Of a stretch of DNA of 64,000 bases, positions 1 through 8,417 are shown piece by piece. Every line of letters starts with the position of its first letter. Within the stretch, counting starts at the first letter, position 1. The notes under the pieces were generated by a model, which saw only the letters and a program-made list of their open reading frames with translations, did no database searches and was not told the origin of the DNA. This DNA is from Arthrobacter sp. FW305-BF8 (GTDB lineage: Bacteria; Actinomycetota; Actinomycetes; Actinomycetales; Micrococcaceae): the NCBI RefSeq assembly GCF_021789315.1, contig NZ_CP084561.1:1736001-1800000 (forward strand), read 5' to 3'. Made by a program: the position numbers and the translations under genes.

Positions 1-1043
1 TCGAGGCCGGGGGATTCCTGCCGGACGTGACCCTGGCCTACGAAACCTGGGGAACGCTCAACGAGGACGGCTCCAACGCCATCCTCGTTCAGCATGCCCT
101 CACCGGGGACACGCACGTGACCCGGGGCGGCGCGGGAACTGAAGAGGGCTGGTGGGAACAGCTCGCCGGGCCCGGTGCGCCGGCGGACACCGACAGGTTC
201 TTCGTCATTTCCATTAACATCCTGGGTGGCTGTTACGGGTCCACCGGGCCGTCGTCGACAGCTCCGGACGGCAAGCCCTGGGGTTCACGCTTTCCGCTGG
301 TGACGCTGAGGGATTCCACGGCGGCCGAGGCGCGGCTGGCTGACCGGCTCGGCATCAGCAGCTGGCATGCTGTGGTGGGCGGCTCCATGGGCGGGGCGCG
401 CGCCCTCGAATGGGCAGTAACTTTCCCGGAACGGGTGCGGCGCTGCGGTGTCATCTCCGTCGGTGCCAGGAGCACGGCCGAACAGATCGCGTTCGCGCAG
501 GCACAGACGCTTGCCATTCGGCAGGACCGCCACTTCAACGGCGGCGACTACTACGGCGGACCGGAACCCGCGGATGGCCTGGCGCTCGCTCGGCGGATTG
601 CCCACATCACCTACCGGTCTGCCTACGAACTCGATTTCCGGTTCGGCAGGAACGCCCAGGCCGCTGAACAGCCGCTGCAGGCCGATGCCCTGGCGGGCCG
701 CGGCCGTTACCAGGTGGAGAGCTACCTCGACCACCAGGGCAACAAACTGGTCCGGCGCTTCGACGCCAACAGCTACATCGCCCTGACGGAAGCGCTCATG
801 AGCCACGACGTCACCCGCGGGCGGGGAACGCTCAAGGAGACCCTCGCCCGGACCACCGCCGACTTCTTCGTGGCCGCCGTGGAGTCGGACCGTCTGTACT
901 TTCCCGCCCAGTCGCAGGAACTGGCCGAGTCCCTGCCTGGAACAGTGGATGTCCATATGATCGATTCCCCGATCGGCCACGACGGCTTCCTCACGGAGAT
1001 CGGCCAGCTGAACGCCCAGCTCAGGGCGCACCTCCTCAACTGA
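1..1043 (+). CDS. metX: homoserine O-acetyltransferase (5' end outside window)
   Basis: Transfers an acetyl group from acetyl-CoA to L-homoserine in methionine biosynthesis, in the cytoplasm. The reading frame is open from base 3, so the true start lies upstream; about 347 residues are visible of a family usually near 370-380. It is an alpha/beta hydrolase fold: the nucleophile elbow GGSMGG has its Ser codon at 384-386, and a C-terminal GHDGF segment carries the catalytic His codon at 978-980. The motif YGSTGPSS near the oxyanion region is typical of the MetX family. The downstream gene is separated by 216 bases and is unrelated, so this is probably the last gene of a methionine operon. Confidence 0.93.
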   Translation, partial: EAGGFLPDVTLAYETWGTLNEDGSNAILVQHALTGDTHVTRGGAGTEEGWWEQLAGPGAPADTDRFFVISINILGGCYGSTGPSSTAPDGKPWGSRFPLVTLRDSTAAEARLADRLGISSWHAVVGGSMGGARALEWAVTFPERVRRCGVISVGARSTAEQIAFAQAQTLAIRQDRHFNGGDYYGGPEPADGLALARRIAHITYRSAYELDFRFGRNAQAAEQPLQADALAGRGRYQVESYLDHQGNKLVRRFDANSYIALTEALMSHDVTRGRGTLKETLARTTADFFVAAVESDRLYFPAQSQELAESLPGTVDVHMIDSPIGHDGFLTEIGQLNAQLRAHLLN

Positions 1044-1103
1044 CCTCAGGCCCGCTCCACGCGGCCGGGGCCGGCCGTGCCGTGACAACGCCAACGCAGC
1101 TTG

Positions 1104-1119
1104 TGTGCATAAATGCAGA
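1104..1119. promoter_or_regulatory. putative operator upstream of the MHS symporter
   Basis: The sequence TGTGCATAAATGCAGA is a near-palindrome with 6-base arms and a 4-base spacer, and contains the perfect repeat TGCAT-AA-ATGCA. It matches the architecture and left arm of the perfect palindrome at 4875-4890 beside the LysR gene. A partial copy (TGTGCATCACACACCC) lies at 1191-1206, 54 bases before the start codon. A shared regulator is an inference. Confidence 0.45.
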
Positions 1120-1188
1120 TGGGCCCTGCACTATTTGGCGTTGAGCTTGCTTCATCGGCAGACCATACTCGTTGAATCCGGCGTTCGT

Positions 1189-1205
1189 GGTGTGCATCAC
1201 ACACC
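1189..1205. promoter_or_regulatory. inverted repeat GGTGTG-N5-CACACC
   Basis: A perfect inverted repeat with 6-base arms (1189-1194 and 1200-1205) about 55 bases before the symporter start. It overlaps a half-match to the TGTGCA motif seen at 1104 and 4875. Together with the 1104 site it would give a distal recognition site and a promoter-proximal site, an arrangement typical of LysR-type regulators. Function is inferred only. Confidence 0.35.
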
Positions 1206-1259
1206 CGTCGCCATCGACCGGTCCCCGTGGCGTCGAGGAAGACGCCGAAGGAGTTTGCA

Positions 1260-2642
1260 ATGAGTACGGAAAGCTCCGCCGCAAGGCGTGTAGAGGAAAC
1301 CGACGTCAAGGCCTCAGGCCTCAAGAAAGTTGTCACGGCATCCATGGCCGGCACCGTCGTGGAGTGGTATGAGTTCTTCCTCTACGCTTCGGCTGCCACC
1401 CTGGTCTTCGGCAAGACCTTCTTCCCCAACGCCGGCACCGAGCTGGACGGCATCATCGCCGCCTTCCTCACGTACGCCGTCGGATTCGTTGCCCGCCCGA
1501 TCGGCGGCATCGTCTTCGGCCACTTCGGCGACAAGTTCGGCCGCAAGCAGCTGCTGCAGCTGAGCATCATCCTGGTGGGCGTCTCCACCTTCCTGATGGG
1601 CTGCCTGCCGACGTTCCAGCAGATCGGTTACTGGGCGCCCGCACTCCTGGTGTTCCTGCGGTTCGCGCAGGGCTTCGCCGTCGGCGGCGAATGGGGCGGC
1701 GCGGTTCTCCTCGTCGCCGAGCACAGCCCCAGCAAGTCCCGCGGCTTCTGGGCCAGCTGGCCGCAGTCGGCCGTACCCATGGGCAACCTGCTCGCCACGG
1801 CGGTGCTGTTCATCCTGTCCTCGACGCTGACCCAGGAAGCCTTCCTTGGCTGGGGCTGGCGCGTAGCGTTCTGGCTCTCCGCGGTGATCGTCCTGATCGG
1901 CTACTACATCCGCACCAAGGTCAATGACGCCCCGATCTTCCTCGAAGCCCGCAAAGAGGTCGAGGCCGGGCACAAGGGCTACGGCGTTGCCGAGGTCTTC
2001 AAGCGCTACCCGCGTGGCGTCTTCACCGCCATGGGCCTGCGCTTTGCGGAAAACATCCTCTACTACCTCGTGGTGACGTTCTCCATCACCTACCTCAAGA
2101 CCGTGGTCCAGGCCGACACGACGCGGATCCTGCTGCTGCTGCTGGTGGCCCACGCCGTGCACTTCGTTGCCGTTCCGCTGGTGGGCAAGCTGTCGGACCG
2201 CTTCGGCCGCAAGCCCGTCTACATGGCCGGCGCAATCCTGGGCGCCACCTGGGGCTTCTTCGCCTTCCCGATGATGGAAACCGGGAACGACATGATTATC
2301 CTGGCGTCCATCATGATCGGCCTGCTGTTCCACGCGCTCATGTACGCCGGCCAGCCGGCGATCATGGCCGAAATGTTCCCCACCCGGATGCGTTACTCCG
2401 GCGTCTCCCTGGGCTACCAGGTGACCTCCATCGTCGCCGGTTCGCTGGCCCCGATCATCGCCGCATCGCTCCTTTCCACCTACAAGTCCTCCGTTCCGGT
2501 GGCCATCTACCTGCTCATCGCCTGCGCCATCACCGCCGTCGCTGTGTTCTTCCTGAAGGAGACCCGTGGCGTCTCGCTCCACGACGTGGACGCGGCCGAC
2601 GCCCAGGGCACTGCCGACCTGCTCGCGGCGAGCAAGAAGTAG
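1260..2642 (+). CDS. MFS transporter, metabolite:H+ symporter (MHS) family
   Basis: A 460-residue, 12-helix major facilitator that probably imports a small organic acid with protons. The start at 1260 is chosen because GAAGGAG lies at the right distance; an in-frame GTG at 1227 has no such site. The N-terminal part has the MHS signature VVEWYEFFLYA in helix 1, the loop 2-3 motif GDKFGRKQ and its repeat SDRFGRKP in the second half. It sits beside an alcohol dehydrogenase and mmsB/mmsA with related palindromes upstream, which suggests a branched-chain intermediate such as 3-hydroxyisobutyrate as substrate. The substrate cannot be read from the sequence. Confidence 0.88.
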   Translation: MSTESSAARRVEETDVKASGLKKVVTASMAGTVVEWYEFFLYASAATLVFGKTFFPNAGTELDGIIAAFLTYAVGFVARPIGGIVFGHFGDKFGRKQLLQLSIILVGVSTFLMGCLPTFQQIGYWAPALLVFLRFAQGFAVGGEWGGAVLLVAEHSPSKSRGFWASWPQSAVPMGNLLATAVLFILSSTLTQEAFLGWGWRVAFWLSAVIVLIGYYIRTKVNDAPIFLEARKEVEAGHKGYGVAEVFKRYPRGVFTAMGLRFAENILYYLVVTFSITYLKTVVQADTTRILLLLLVAHAVHFVAVPLVGKLSDRFGRKPVYMAGAILGATWGFFAFPMMETGNDMIILASIMIGLLFHALMYAGQPAIMAEMFPTRMRYSGVSLGYQVTSIVAGSLAPIIAASLLSTYKSSVPVAIYLLIACAITAVAVFFLKETRGVSLHDVDAADAQGTADLLAASKK

Positions 2643-2739
2643 ACCGGCTTCAGCCCCAAGCTACGAGCATTCAGCAGCTGCCCGGACCGCCATGCGCGCG
2701 GGCCGGGCAGTTGCCGGTTCACCGACACCAAGGATTTCC

Positions 2740-3882
2740 ATGAAAGCAGCAGTCCTCTACTCGACCGTCGCCAAGGCCGACACTGCACCGCCGAAGCCCA
2801 GCTACGCGGACGCCCGGCCCCTGGTGGTGCAGGAGCTGGAGCGGCCGGAACCGCGCGCCGGTGAGCTGGGCGTTGCCATCACCTACTCAAGCCTGTGCCA
2901 TTCGGATCTTTCCGTGGTGGACGGTTCGCGGGTCCGGCCCCTTCCCATGGCGCTGGGCCACGAGGCGGTGGGGCGCGTCGTGTCCGTCGGCGCCGGTGTG
3001 TCCGACGTGTCGGTTGGAGACCACGTGGTGCTGGTTTTCGTGCCGAGCTGCGGGGACTGCCGCGCGTGCCGCGCCGGCCGTCCTGCGCTCTGCCACCGGG
3101 CGGCGGAGGTCAACGGCTCCGGCGACCTGCTGCACGGCGAGGCCCTGCTGCGGACGCCGTCGGGGGAGCGGATCAACCACCACCTGGGGGTTTCGGCTTT
3201 CGCCGACTATGCCGTGGTGGCCCGGGAATCGGTGGTGGTGATTGACGACGACGTCCCGGACACCGTTGCGGCGATGTTCGGTTGCGCTGTGCTCACCGGA
3301 ATGGGAGCGGTGCTGAACACCGCCGCTGTCACGGCCGGCCAGTCGGTGGCCGTCTTTGGGCTCGGGGCGGTAGGCCTATCCGCTGTCATGGCCGCCTCCC
3401 TCGCCGGGGCCGGCAGCGTGATCGCCATCGATCCCAATCCGGGCAAGCACCAGCTCGCCCTCGACTGCGGCGCCACCGTGGTGGGGACGCCCGACGACGC
3501 GGCCAGTCTTATCAGGGACGCCGCGGCCGCCGGCGACGGCGTCGACGTCGCCATCGAAGCGGTTGGCTCGGCCGGTGTGATTGCCGCCTGCCTCGGCCAC
3601 GTGACGCGGGGCGGCGCCGTGGTTTCGGTCGGACTTCCCCACCCGTCAGCCGAGCTGACCGTGCCGGCGTTGCAGTTCGCGGGAGCCGGCAAACGGCTCC
3701 TCGGGTCCTACATGGGCGACGCCGTTCCCGCGCGGGACATCCCGCTGTACCTGGGCTACTGGCGCGAGGGCAGGCTGCCGGTGGAGCTGCTGCACACCGA
3801 CACCAGGCCGCTCACCGAGATCAACGAGGGGCTGGATGCGCTGGCATCAGGGCAGGTGGTACGGCGCCTGTTCCAGGCCTGA
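2740..3882 (+). CDS. zinc-dependent alcohol dehydrogenase
   Basis: A 380-residue medium-chain NAD(P)-dependent alcohol dehydrogenase, cytoplasmic. The catalytic zinc ligands appear as CHSD near residue 50 and GHE near residue 76. The structural zinc site is a four-Cys cluster, CGDCRACRAGRPALC. The Rossmann motif GLGAVGLSAV follows near residue 210. The start is the ATG at 2740 with AGGAT upstream; an open extension to 2566 overlaps the symporter gene and lacks family similarity. It follows the symporter by 97 bases and is probably co-transcribed. In this setting it may oxidise an alcohol intermediate related to valine breakdown, but the substrate is not known. Confidence 0.88.
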   Translation: MKAAVLYSTVAKADTAPPKPSYADARPLVVQELERPEPRAGELGVAITYSSLCHSDLSVVDGSRVRPLPMALGHEAVGRVVSVGAGVSDVSVGDHVVLVFVPSCGDCRACRAGRPALCHRAAEVNGSGDLLHGEALLRTPSGERINHHLGVSAFADYAVVARESVVVIDDDVPDTVAAMFGCAVLTGMGAVLNTAAVTAGQSVAVFGLGAVGLSAVMAASLAGAGSVIAIDPNPGKHQLALDCGATVVGTPDDAASLIRDAAAAGDGVDVAIEAVGSAGVIAACLGHVTRGGAVVSVGLPHPSAELTVPALQFAGAGKRLLGSYMGDAVPARDIPLYLGYWREGRLPVELLHTDTRPLTEINEGLDALASGQVVRRLFQA

Positions 3883-3912
3883 ACGGAGGCACACCCGAAC
3901 CGGGCGCAGGCC

Positions 3913-3941
3913 TGACGCCAGGGGTGCCGGCGCCCGCGTCA
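3913..3941. terminator. hairpin between convergent genes
   Basis: TGACGC at 3913-3918 pairs with GCGTCA at 3936-3941, with a GC-rich inner loop that can also partly pair. It lies between the alcohol dehydrogenase and the convergent LysR gene and overlaps the last codons of the latter. There is no T-tract. Confidence 0.35.
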
Positions 3942-4847
3942 GCCCGCCAGCACTCCTGCCCGTGCCTTCACTTCCTCCTTGAGTGACGCAACGACCGCCT
4001 GCACCGCGGCCGAGCGGAGGGATTCCGGCCGTGCCACCGCCCAGATGGGGAGCTGGCGCTCGAAGTCATCGGCGAGCACCGGAACGAAGCCCGGCTGCCC
4101 CGCCACCATGAAGTTCGGCAGCAGCCCGATGCCTGCGCCCTGCCGCACTGCCTCCATCTGGGCGAACACACTCGTGGCCTGGAAGCTCGAAGAGGGCATG
4201 GGCAGCTGTGAGGACCAGCGGTGCCCCAGCTCCGCCACCTGGAGCGCAGACTCAACGTAAGAGACAAAGCCGTGCTGCCCGACGTCGTCGAGCGTTTCCG
4301 GCAGACCGTGCTCCGCGGCGTAGCCGGGGCTGGCGTAGAGGCGCAGGTAGTAGTTGCTCAGGAAGATGGTCTGGGCGTTGCTGACGTCGGTCCGGCCCAC
4401 CACGATCTCCAGGTCCACGCCGGATCTGTTCTGGCTGACCTTCCGCGTGGCGCTCAGCATCTCGATGTTCAGCTGCGGGTTCTGCTGCTGCAGCCGCACC
4501 AGCGCGGGCGTGACCAACACCGCTCCTACGCCGTCCGTCGTCGCCACACGCACCAGCCCTGACAGGGCGCTTTGGTCCTGGCTGATCAGGCCGGAGAGCG
4601 ATCCGAGGGTGCTCTCGATGGCCTCCGCCGCCTCCACTGCCGACGCGCCGAGCTGGGTCAGTTCCCAGCCGTGGGGGCTGCGTTCGAGAGTTCGCCCGCC
4701 CAGCTGCCTGTCCAGGGCGAGGATCCGGCGGGAGATCGTGGTGTGGGTGGTGCCCAGCGTTTCCGCCACCGCGTTGAACCTGCCCAGGCGCGCCACTGTC
4801 AGCAGGATCAGCAGGTCGTCCGGGCTGGGAAGCCGCCTCTGGTCCAC
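3939..4847 (-). CDS. LysR-family transcriptional regulator
   Basis: A 302-residue LysR regulator: N-terminal winged helix (LLILLTVARLGRFNAVAETL, then TTISRRI as recognition helix), then a LysR substrate-binding domain. The GTG at 4847 is chosen because GAAAGG lies six bases upstream. The upstream GTG at 4889 has no ribosome site and sits inside a perfect palindrome (4875-4890) that is more likely an operator. The gene is divergent from mmsB, the usual position for a LysR activator of the neighbouring operon. The inducer is unknown; a valine or 3-hydroxyisobutyrate intermediate is the obvious guess. Confidence 0.87.
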   Translation of the reverse strand: MDQRRLPSPDDLLILLTVARLGRFNAVAETLGTTHTTISRRILALDRQLGGRTLERSPHGWELTQLGASAVEAAEAIESTLGSLSGLISQDQSALSGLVRVATTDGVGAVLVTPALVRLQQQNPQLNIEMLSATRKVSQNRSGVDLEIVVGRTDVSNAQTIFLSNYYLRLYASPGYAAEHGLPETLDDVGQHGFVSYVESALQVAELGHRWSSQLPMPSSSFQATSVFAQMEAVRQGAGIGLLPNFMVAGQPGFVPVLADDFERQLPIWAVARPESLRSAAVQAVVASLKEEVKARAGVLAG

Positions 4848-4874
4848 GGCAAGCCTTTCATCAGTGTTCAGCGG

Positions 4875-4890
4875 TGTGCATCGGTGCACA
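4875..4890. promoter_or_regulatory. perfect palindrome TGTGCA-TCGG-TGCACA, probable operator
   Basis: A perfect inverted repeat with 6-base arms and a 4-base spacer in the divergent region between the LysR gene and mmsB. It is 28 to 43 bases upstream of the chosen LysR start, fitting autoregulation. A looser copy, TGTGATGGTGGACACA, at 4932-4947 is 48-63 bases before the mmsB start, and TGTGCATAAATGCAGA lies before the symporter at 1104. Confidence 0.55.
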
Positions 4891-4994
4891 TACCGTCTGT
4901 AATTTTTCCCCTTGATTGCACTCTAGCAGGGTGTGATGGTGGACACAGACCTTCCGGCCCGCACGGCCGGATCCGAAGCAAAGGAGCTTGCAAA

Positions 4995-5897
4995 ATGGCA
5001 GTAATCGGTTGGATCGGCCTCGGAAACATGGGCGGTTTCATGTCCGCCAACCTGGCAAAGGCCGGGCACGATGTCCGCGGCTTCGACCTCAACCCCGCGG
5101 CGCTCGCCGCGGCCGAGGAAGCCGGCGTGAAGCCGGCCGGCAGCATTGCCGAGGCCGTAGCCGGCGCCGACGTGGTGTTCACCATGCTGCCCAAGGGTGA
5201 GCACGCCCGCGCGGTCTACCTGGGCGAGGACGGCGTCCTCGGCCATGCTGACACCCGCACGCTGCTGGTGGACTCCTCCACCATCGATATCGCGTCGGCC
5301 CAGGAACTGCACGACGCCGCTGCTGCCGCCGGCTTCCGCTTTGTGGACGCCCCGGTGTCCGGCGGCATGAGCGGGGCCAAGGCAGGGACGCTGACCTTCA
5401 TGGTGGGCGGCGAGGAGGGTGCCGTCGCAGACGCCACCGGCTACATCCGCCCGATGGCAGCCAACATCATCCCCACCGGCGGCGCCACCACCGGGCAAGC
5501 GGCCAAAATCTGCAACAACCTGATGCTCTTCATCAACCTGGCGTCCACCGCCGAAGGTGCCGTCCTGGCTGACAGGCTGGGCCTGGACAAGCAGGTCTTC
5601 TGGGACATCGCGTCCGTTTCCTCGGGCGACTCCTGGGCGCTGCGGACCTGGTACCCGGTGCCCGGGGTGGTCCCCACCGCCGCCTCCAACAACGACTTTG
5701 CGCCCACCTTCACCACTGAACTGGCGAACAAGGACATCGGCCTTGCCATCAGCGCCGCCGAGGACACCGGCACACCGCTCGAGATCGGCAAGCACGTCCA
5801 GCAGCTGTTCCAGCAGCTCATCGACGCCGGCGAAGCGGGCAAGGACTGCTCCATGATCATCAAGCTCGCCGACGGCTCGCTGGACTCCGCCAAGTAG
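4995..5897 (+). CDS. mmsB: 3-hydroxyisobutyrate dehydrogenase
   Basis: Oxidises 3-hydroxyisobutyrate to methylmalonate semialdehyde with NAD+ in valine degradation. It is 300 residues long, normal for the family. GLGNMG near residue 8 is the NAD-binding turn, DAPVSGG near residue 118 is the substrate-binding signature, and GQAAKICNN near residue 170 carries the catalytic Lys. The ATG at 4995 follows AAGGAG. mmsA begins 48 bases downstream and accepts the product, so the two form an operon. Other beta-hydroxyacid dehydrogenases share these motifs, but the mmsA neighbour makes this assignment strong. Confidence 0.93.
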   Translation: MAVIGWIGLGNMGGFMSANLAKAGHDVRGFDLNPAALAAAEEAGVKPAGSIAEAVAGADVVFTMLPKGEHARAVYLGEDGVLGHADTRTLLVDSSTIDIASAQELHDAAAAAGFRFVDAPVSGGMSGAKAGTLTFMVGGEEGAVADATGYIRPMAANIIPTGGATTGQAAKICNNLMLFINLASTAEGAVLADRLGLDKQVFWDIASVSSGDSWALRTWYPVPGVVPTAASNNDFAPTFTTELANKDIGLAISAAEDTGTPLEIGKHVQQLFQQLIDAGEAGKDCSMIIKLADGSLDSAK

Positions 5898-5945
5898 CAC
5901 TGCCGCCACATCTTCCCGCATTCTGAAACACGAAAGAGACGTCCC

Positions 5946-7430
5946 TTGGAAACCATTCCGCATTTCATCAACGGCAACCGCGTCAGCGACGCCGAACGCT
6001 TCGGTCCCGTCTTCAACCCCGCCACCGGCGAGCAGGAGAAGCAGGTCCCCCTCGCCTCGGCGGCGCGGACCGAGGAGGCCATCGCGGCCGCCCGTGCCGC
6101 GCTGCCGGCGTGGCGGGCCACCAGCCTGGCCAAGCGCACCAACATCTTCTTCCGGGTCCGCGAGATCCTGAACCAGCGCAAGCCCGAGCTCGCAGCGATT
6201 CTCACCAGCGAGCACGGCAAGGTCCTCTCCGACGCCGCGGGTGAAATTTCCCGCGGCCTGGAAAACATCGAGTTCGCCACCGGCCTGTCCCACATGCTCA
6301 AAGGTGAGCGCTCCGAGCAGGTCTCCAGCGGCGTCGACGTCCACTCTGTGCGCCAGCCGGTGGGCGTCGTGGCCTGCATTACCCCGTTCAACTTCCCGGC
6401 CATGGTGCCGCTGTGGATGATCGGCAGCGCCCTGGCCTGCGGCAATACCGTGCTGCTGAAGCCCAGCGAGAAGGATCCGTCGGCCGCCATCTTCATTGCC
6501 GAGGCCTTTGCCGAAGCGGGACTGCCCGCCGGCGTGCTGAACGTGGTGCAGGGGGACAAGGAAGCCGTTGACGTCCTGCTCGAGCACCCCGACGTGAAAG
6601 CGGTGAGCTTCGTGGGCTCGACGCCCATCGCGCAGTCGATCTACAAGCGGGCGGCCGACCACGGCAAGCGGGTCCAGGCCCTGGGCGGCGCGAAGAACCA
6701 CATGGTGGTGCTGCCCGACGCCGACCTGGACATGGCGGCAGACGCTGCCGTTTCCGCGGCCTACGGTTCGGCGGGTGAACGCTGCATGGCCGTCAGCGTC
6801 CTGGTGGCGGTGGGCAACATCGCCGACGACCTGGTGCAGGCGATCTCCAGCCGGATGGCGGGCCTGAAGATCGGCCCGGGAACCGATCCGGCCTCCCAGA
6901 TGGGTCCGCTGATTACCGGGGAGCACCGGGACCGTGTGGCCTCCTACGTTGCGGGAGCGGAAAACGAAGGTGCCACCGTGGTCGTTGACGGGCGCTCGCA
7001 GGAGTTCGATTCGAACGGCTTCTTCATCGGCGTCAGCCTGGTGGACCATGTGAAGCCGGGCATGAAGGTGTACGACGACGAGATCTTCGGCCCGGTCCTG
7101 TCAGTCGTCCGCGTCGACACTTACAGCGACGCCGTCCGGCTGGTCAACGAGAACGAGTTCGGTAACGGCACGGCCATCTTCACCCGCGACGGCGGTGCCG
7201 CACGGCAGTTCGAGTTCGACGTCGACGCCGGCATGGTGGGCGTCAATGTGCCCATTCCGGTCCCCGTGGGCACCTTCTCGTTCGGCGGCTGGAAGAACTC
7301 CCTGTTCGGCGACACCCACATGTACGGCCCGGACAGCATCCGGTTCTACACCCGTGGAAAGGTGGTTACCACGCGCTGGCCTGACCCGTCCACCTCGGTC
7401 ATTGACCTCGGCTTCCCGCAGATCGACTAG
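5946..7430 (+). CDS. mmsA: methylmalonate-semialdehyde dehydrogenase (CoA-acylating)
   Basis: Converts methylmalonate semialdehyde plus CoA and NAD+ to propionyl-CoA, the last specific step of valine breakdown. It is 494 residues long with the aldehyde dehydrogenase fold. PFNFPAMVPLW near residue 145 lies in the NAD region, and GSAGERCMA near residue 280 carries the catalytic Cys. The start is a TTG at 5946, giving METIPHFINGN, which matches the family N-terminus. The gene is followed by a long perfect hairpin at 7607-7671. Confidence 0.94.
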   Translation: METIPHFINGNRVSDAERFGPVFNPATGEQEKQVPLASAARTEEAIAAARAALPAWRATSLAKRTNIFFRVREILNQRKPELAAILTSEHGKVLSDAAGEISRGLENIEFATGLSHMLKGERSEQVSSGVDVHSVRQPVGVVACITPFNFPAMVPLWMIGSALACGNTVLLKPSEKDPSAAIFIAEAFAEAGLPAGVLNVVQGDKEAVDVLLEHPDVKAVSFVGSTPIAQSIYKRAADHGKRVQALGGAKNHMVVLPDADLDMAADAAVSAAYGSAGERCMAVSVLVAVGNIADDLVQAISSRMAGLKIGPGTDPASQMGPLITGEHRDRVASYVAGAENEGATVVVDGRSQEFDSNGFFIGVSLVDHVKPGMKVYDDEIFGPVLSVVRVDTYSDAVRLVNENEFGNGTAIFTRDGGAARQFEFDVDAGMVGVNVPIPVPVGTFSFGGWKNSLFGDTHMYGPDSIRFYTRGKVVTTRWPDPSTSVIDLGFPQID

Positions 7431-7606
7431 ACTCGATTCTCGGTTTACATCAAAACTTGAATTCGGGCCGGTCAAGACCGTCCCGGGCCTCAGCCCGCGT
7501 CCCGCAGCCACAAGCAGCGGTACGCGGGCTGTTCCTTTTCCGGCGCGGACGGTCGCTTGAGAGCCCAAACCGCGCACCGCCGTCGTACTCCCTGCCCCTA
7601 ATAACT

Positions 7607-7671
7607 GGAGTTTTTGTCCAGATAATGGCCTCAGGCGGGGCGTTAGCGGCCATTATCTGGACAAAAACTCC
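7607..7671. terminator. 24-bp perfect stem hairpin between convergent genes
   Basis: The arms at 7607-7630 and 7648-7671 are exact reverse complements (24 bases) around a 17-base loop. The left arm begins GGAGTTTTTGTCC and the right arm ends GGACAAAAACTCC, so the T-run and A-run fall inside the stem. It lies between mmsA and the convergent SHOCT gene, whose own end is 26 bases away. Bidirectional termination is the simple reading; the length is far beyond a normal terminator, so a small palindromic mobile element is an alternative. Bases 7431-7606 show no gene. Confidence 0.7.
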
Positions 7672-7696
7672 GGCTCAGCGGGAGCTATCCCTCGGT

Positions 7697-8317
7697 CTAC
7701 CCGTTCATGATGTCGTTGCGCCGGGCCATGTACTCCTCCATGGAGAGCTGGCCTTCGCTGTACTGCTGGTCCAGTTCCGCCAGTTTCCGTGCACGGAACC
7801 CCTGGGGAGCGGACGGCGGCGGGGGAGTCGAGGGTGCAGGTCCGGTGGCAGGAGACGGATTTTGCTGTGGCTGGGGCGGGTTGGCATGGTATTCCGGGCT
7901 GTCCTCATAGGGAACCTGTCCCTGCTGCCAGGACGGCGCGCCGGTGACGCCAGGACCGGGCTGGTTGGGATACTGCTGGTTCGGATACTGCGGGTTCTGC
8001 TGATCCGGGTAAGGCTGGTTCAGGGGCGGAAACTCGTCCCTGCCACCGCGCTGGGGGAATCCCAAGCCGCCGCCGAAGTAGTCCTGCTGCGTGTAGCCAT
8101 CCCGCGGCCGGTTGTCCGGACGGCCCTGGAACGGGCCTCCGAACGGGCTGCCCGGCTGGTTGCCGAACTGGTCGGGTCCCTGACCGGGAAACTGGCCCGG
8201 GTACTGTCCGGGCAGGCCGGGCCCCTGGTTGCGCTGTTGGACTGACCGCCGGTACATCCGCATGCCCATGGGAATCAGGACGGCCAGAATGATGATCCAG
8301 AAAAACAAGTCGAACAC
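7697..8317 (-). CDS. membrane-anchored SHOCT-domain protein with proline/glutamine-rich linker
   Basis: A 206-residue protein of unknown function. A single N-terminal membrane helix (FFWIIILAVLIPMGM) is followed by a basic stretch and a long linker of about 130 residues rich in Pro, Gln and Gly with repeated QYPNQ and PGQ units. The last 30 residues (KLAELDQQYSEGQLSMEEY) form a SHOCT domain, a short C-terminal module often attached to membrane proteins. The start is a GTG with GGGAGG upstream. The linker composition suggests a disordered cytoplasmic tail. No partner gene is evident. Confidence 0.82.
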   Translation of the reverse strand: MFDLFFWIIILAVLIPMGMRMYRRSVQQRNQGPGLPGQYPGQFPGQGPDQFGNQPGSPFGGPFQGRPDNRPRDGYTQQDYFGGGLGFPQRGGRDEFPPLNQPYPDQQNPQYPNQQYPNQPGPGVTGAPSWQQGQVPYEDSPEYHANPPQPQQNPSPATGPAPSTPPPPSAPQGFRARKLAELDQQYSEGQLSMEEYMARRNDIMNG

Positions 8318-8417
8318 GGTGAAGCCTCCCGGTGAGTGTCCATTCCAGCTTAGTCCTGTCAGGAAACCCGCCAGGATTCCGGGACCGCCCGGCTGTACCG
8401 GAAGGCCGCGCTGGAAC

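Noticed and set aside
1314..2582. Long open frame on the minus strand opposite the MHS symporter (422 codons)
   Set aside because: It mirrors a real membrane-protein gene; the translation is rich in Gly, His, Glu and Gln with no recognisable domain, typical of an antisense shadow in GC-rich DNA.
4923..7049. 708-codon minus-strand frame opposite mmsB and mmsA
   Set aside because: It crosses two well-supported genes and the gap between them; the composition is shadow-like (Gly, His, Val, Asp-rich) and there is no family motif.
7431..7606. A small RNA or gene after mmsA
   Set aside because: There is no promoter-like box, no start codon with good context and no tRNA-like fold; only the downstream hairpin is distinct.
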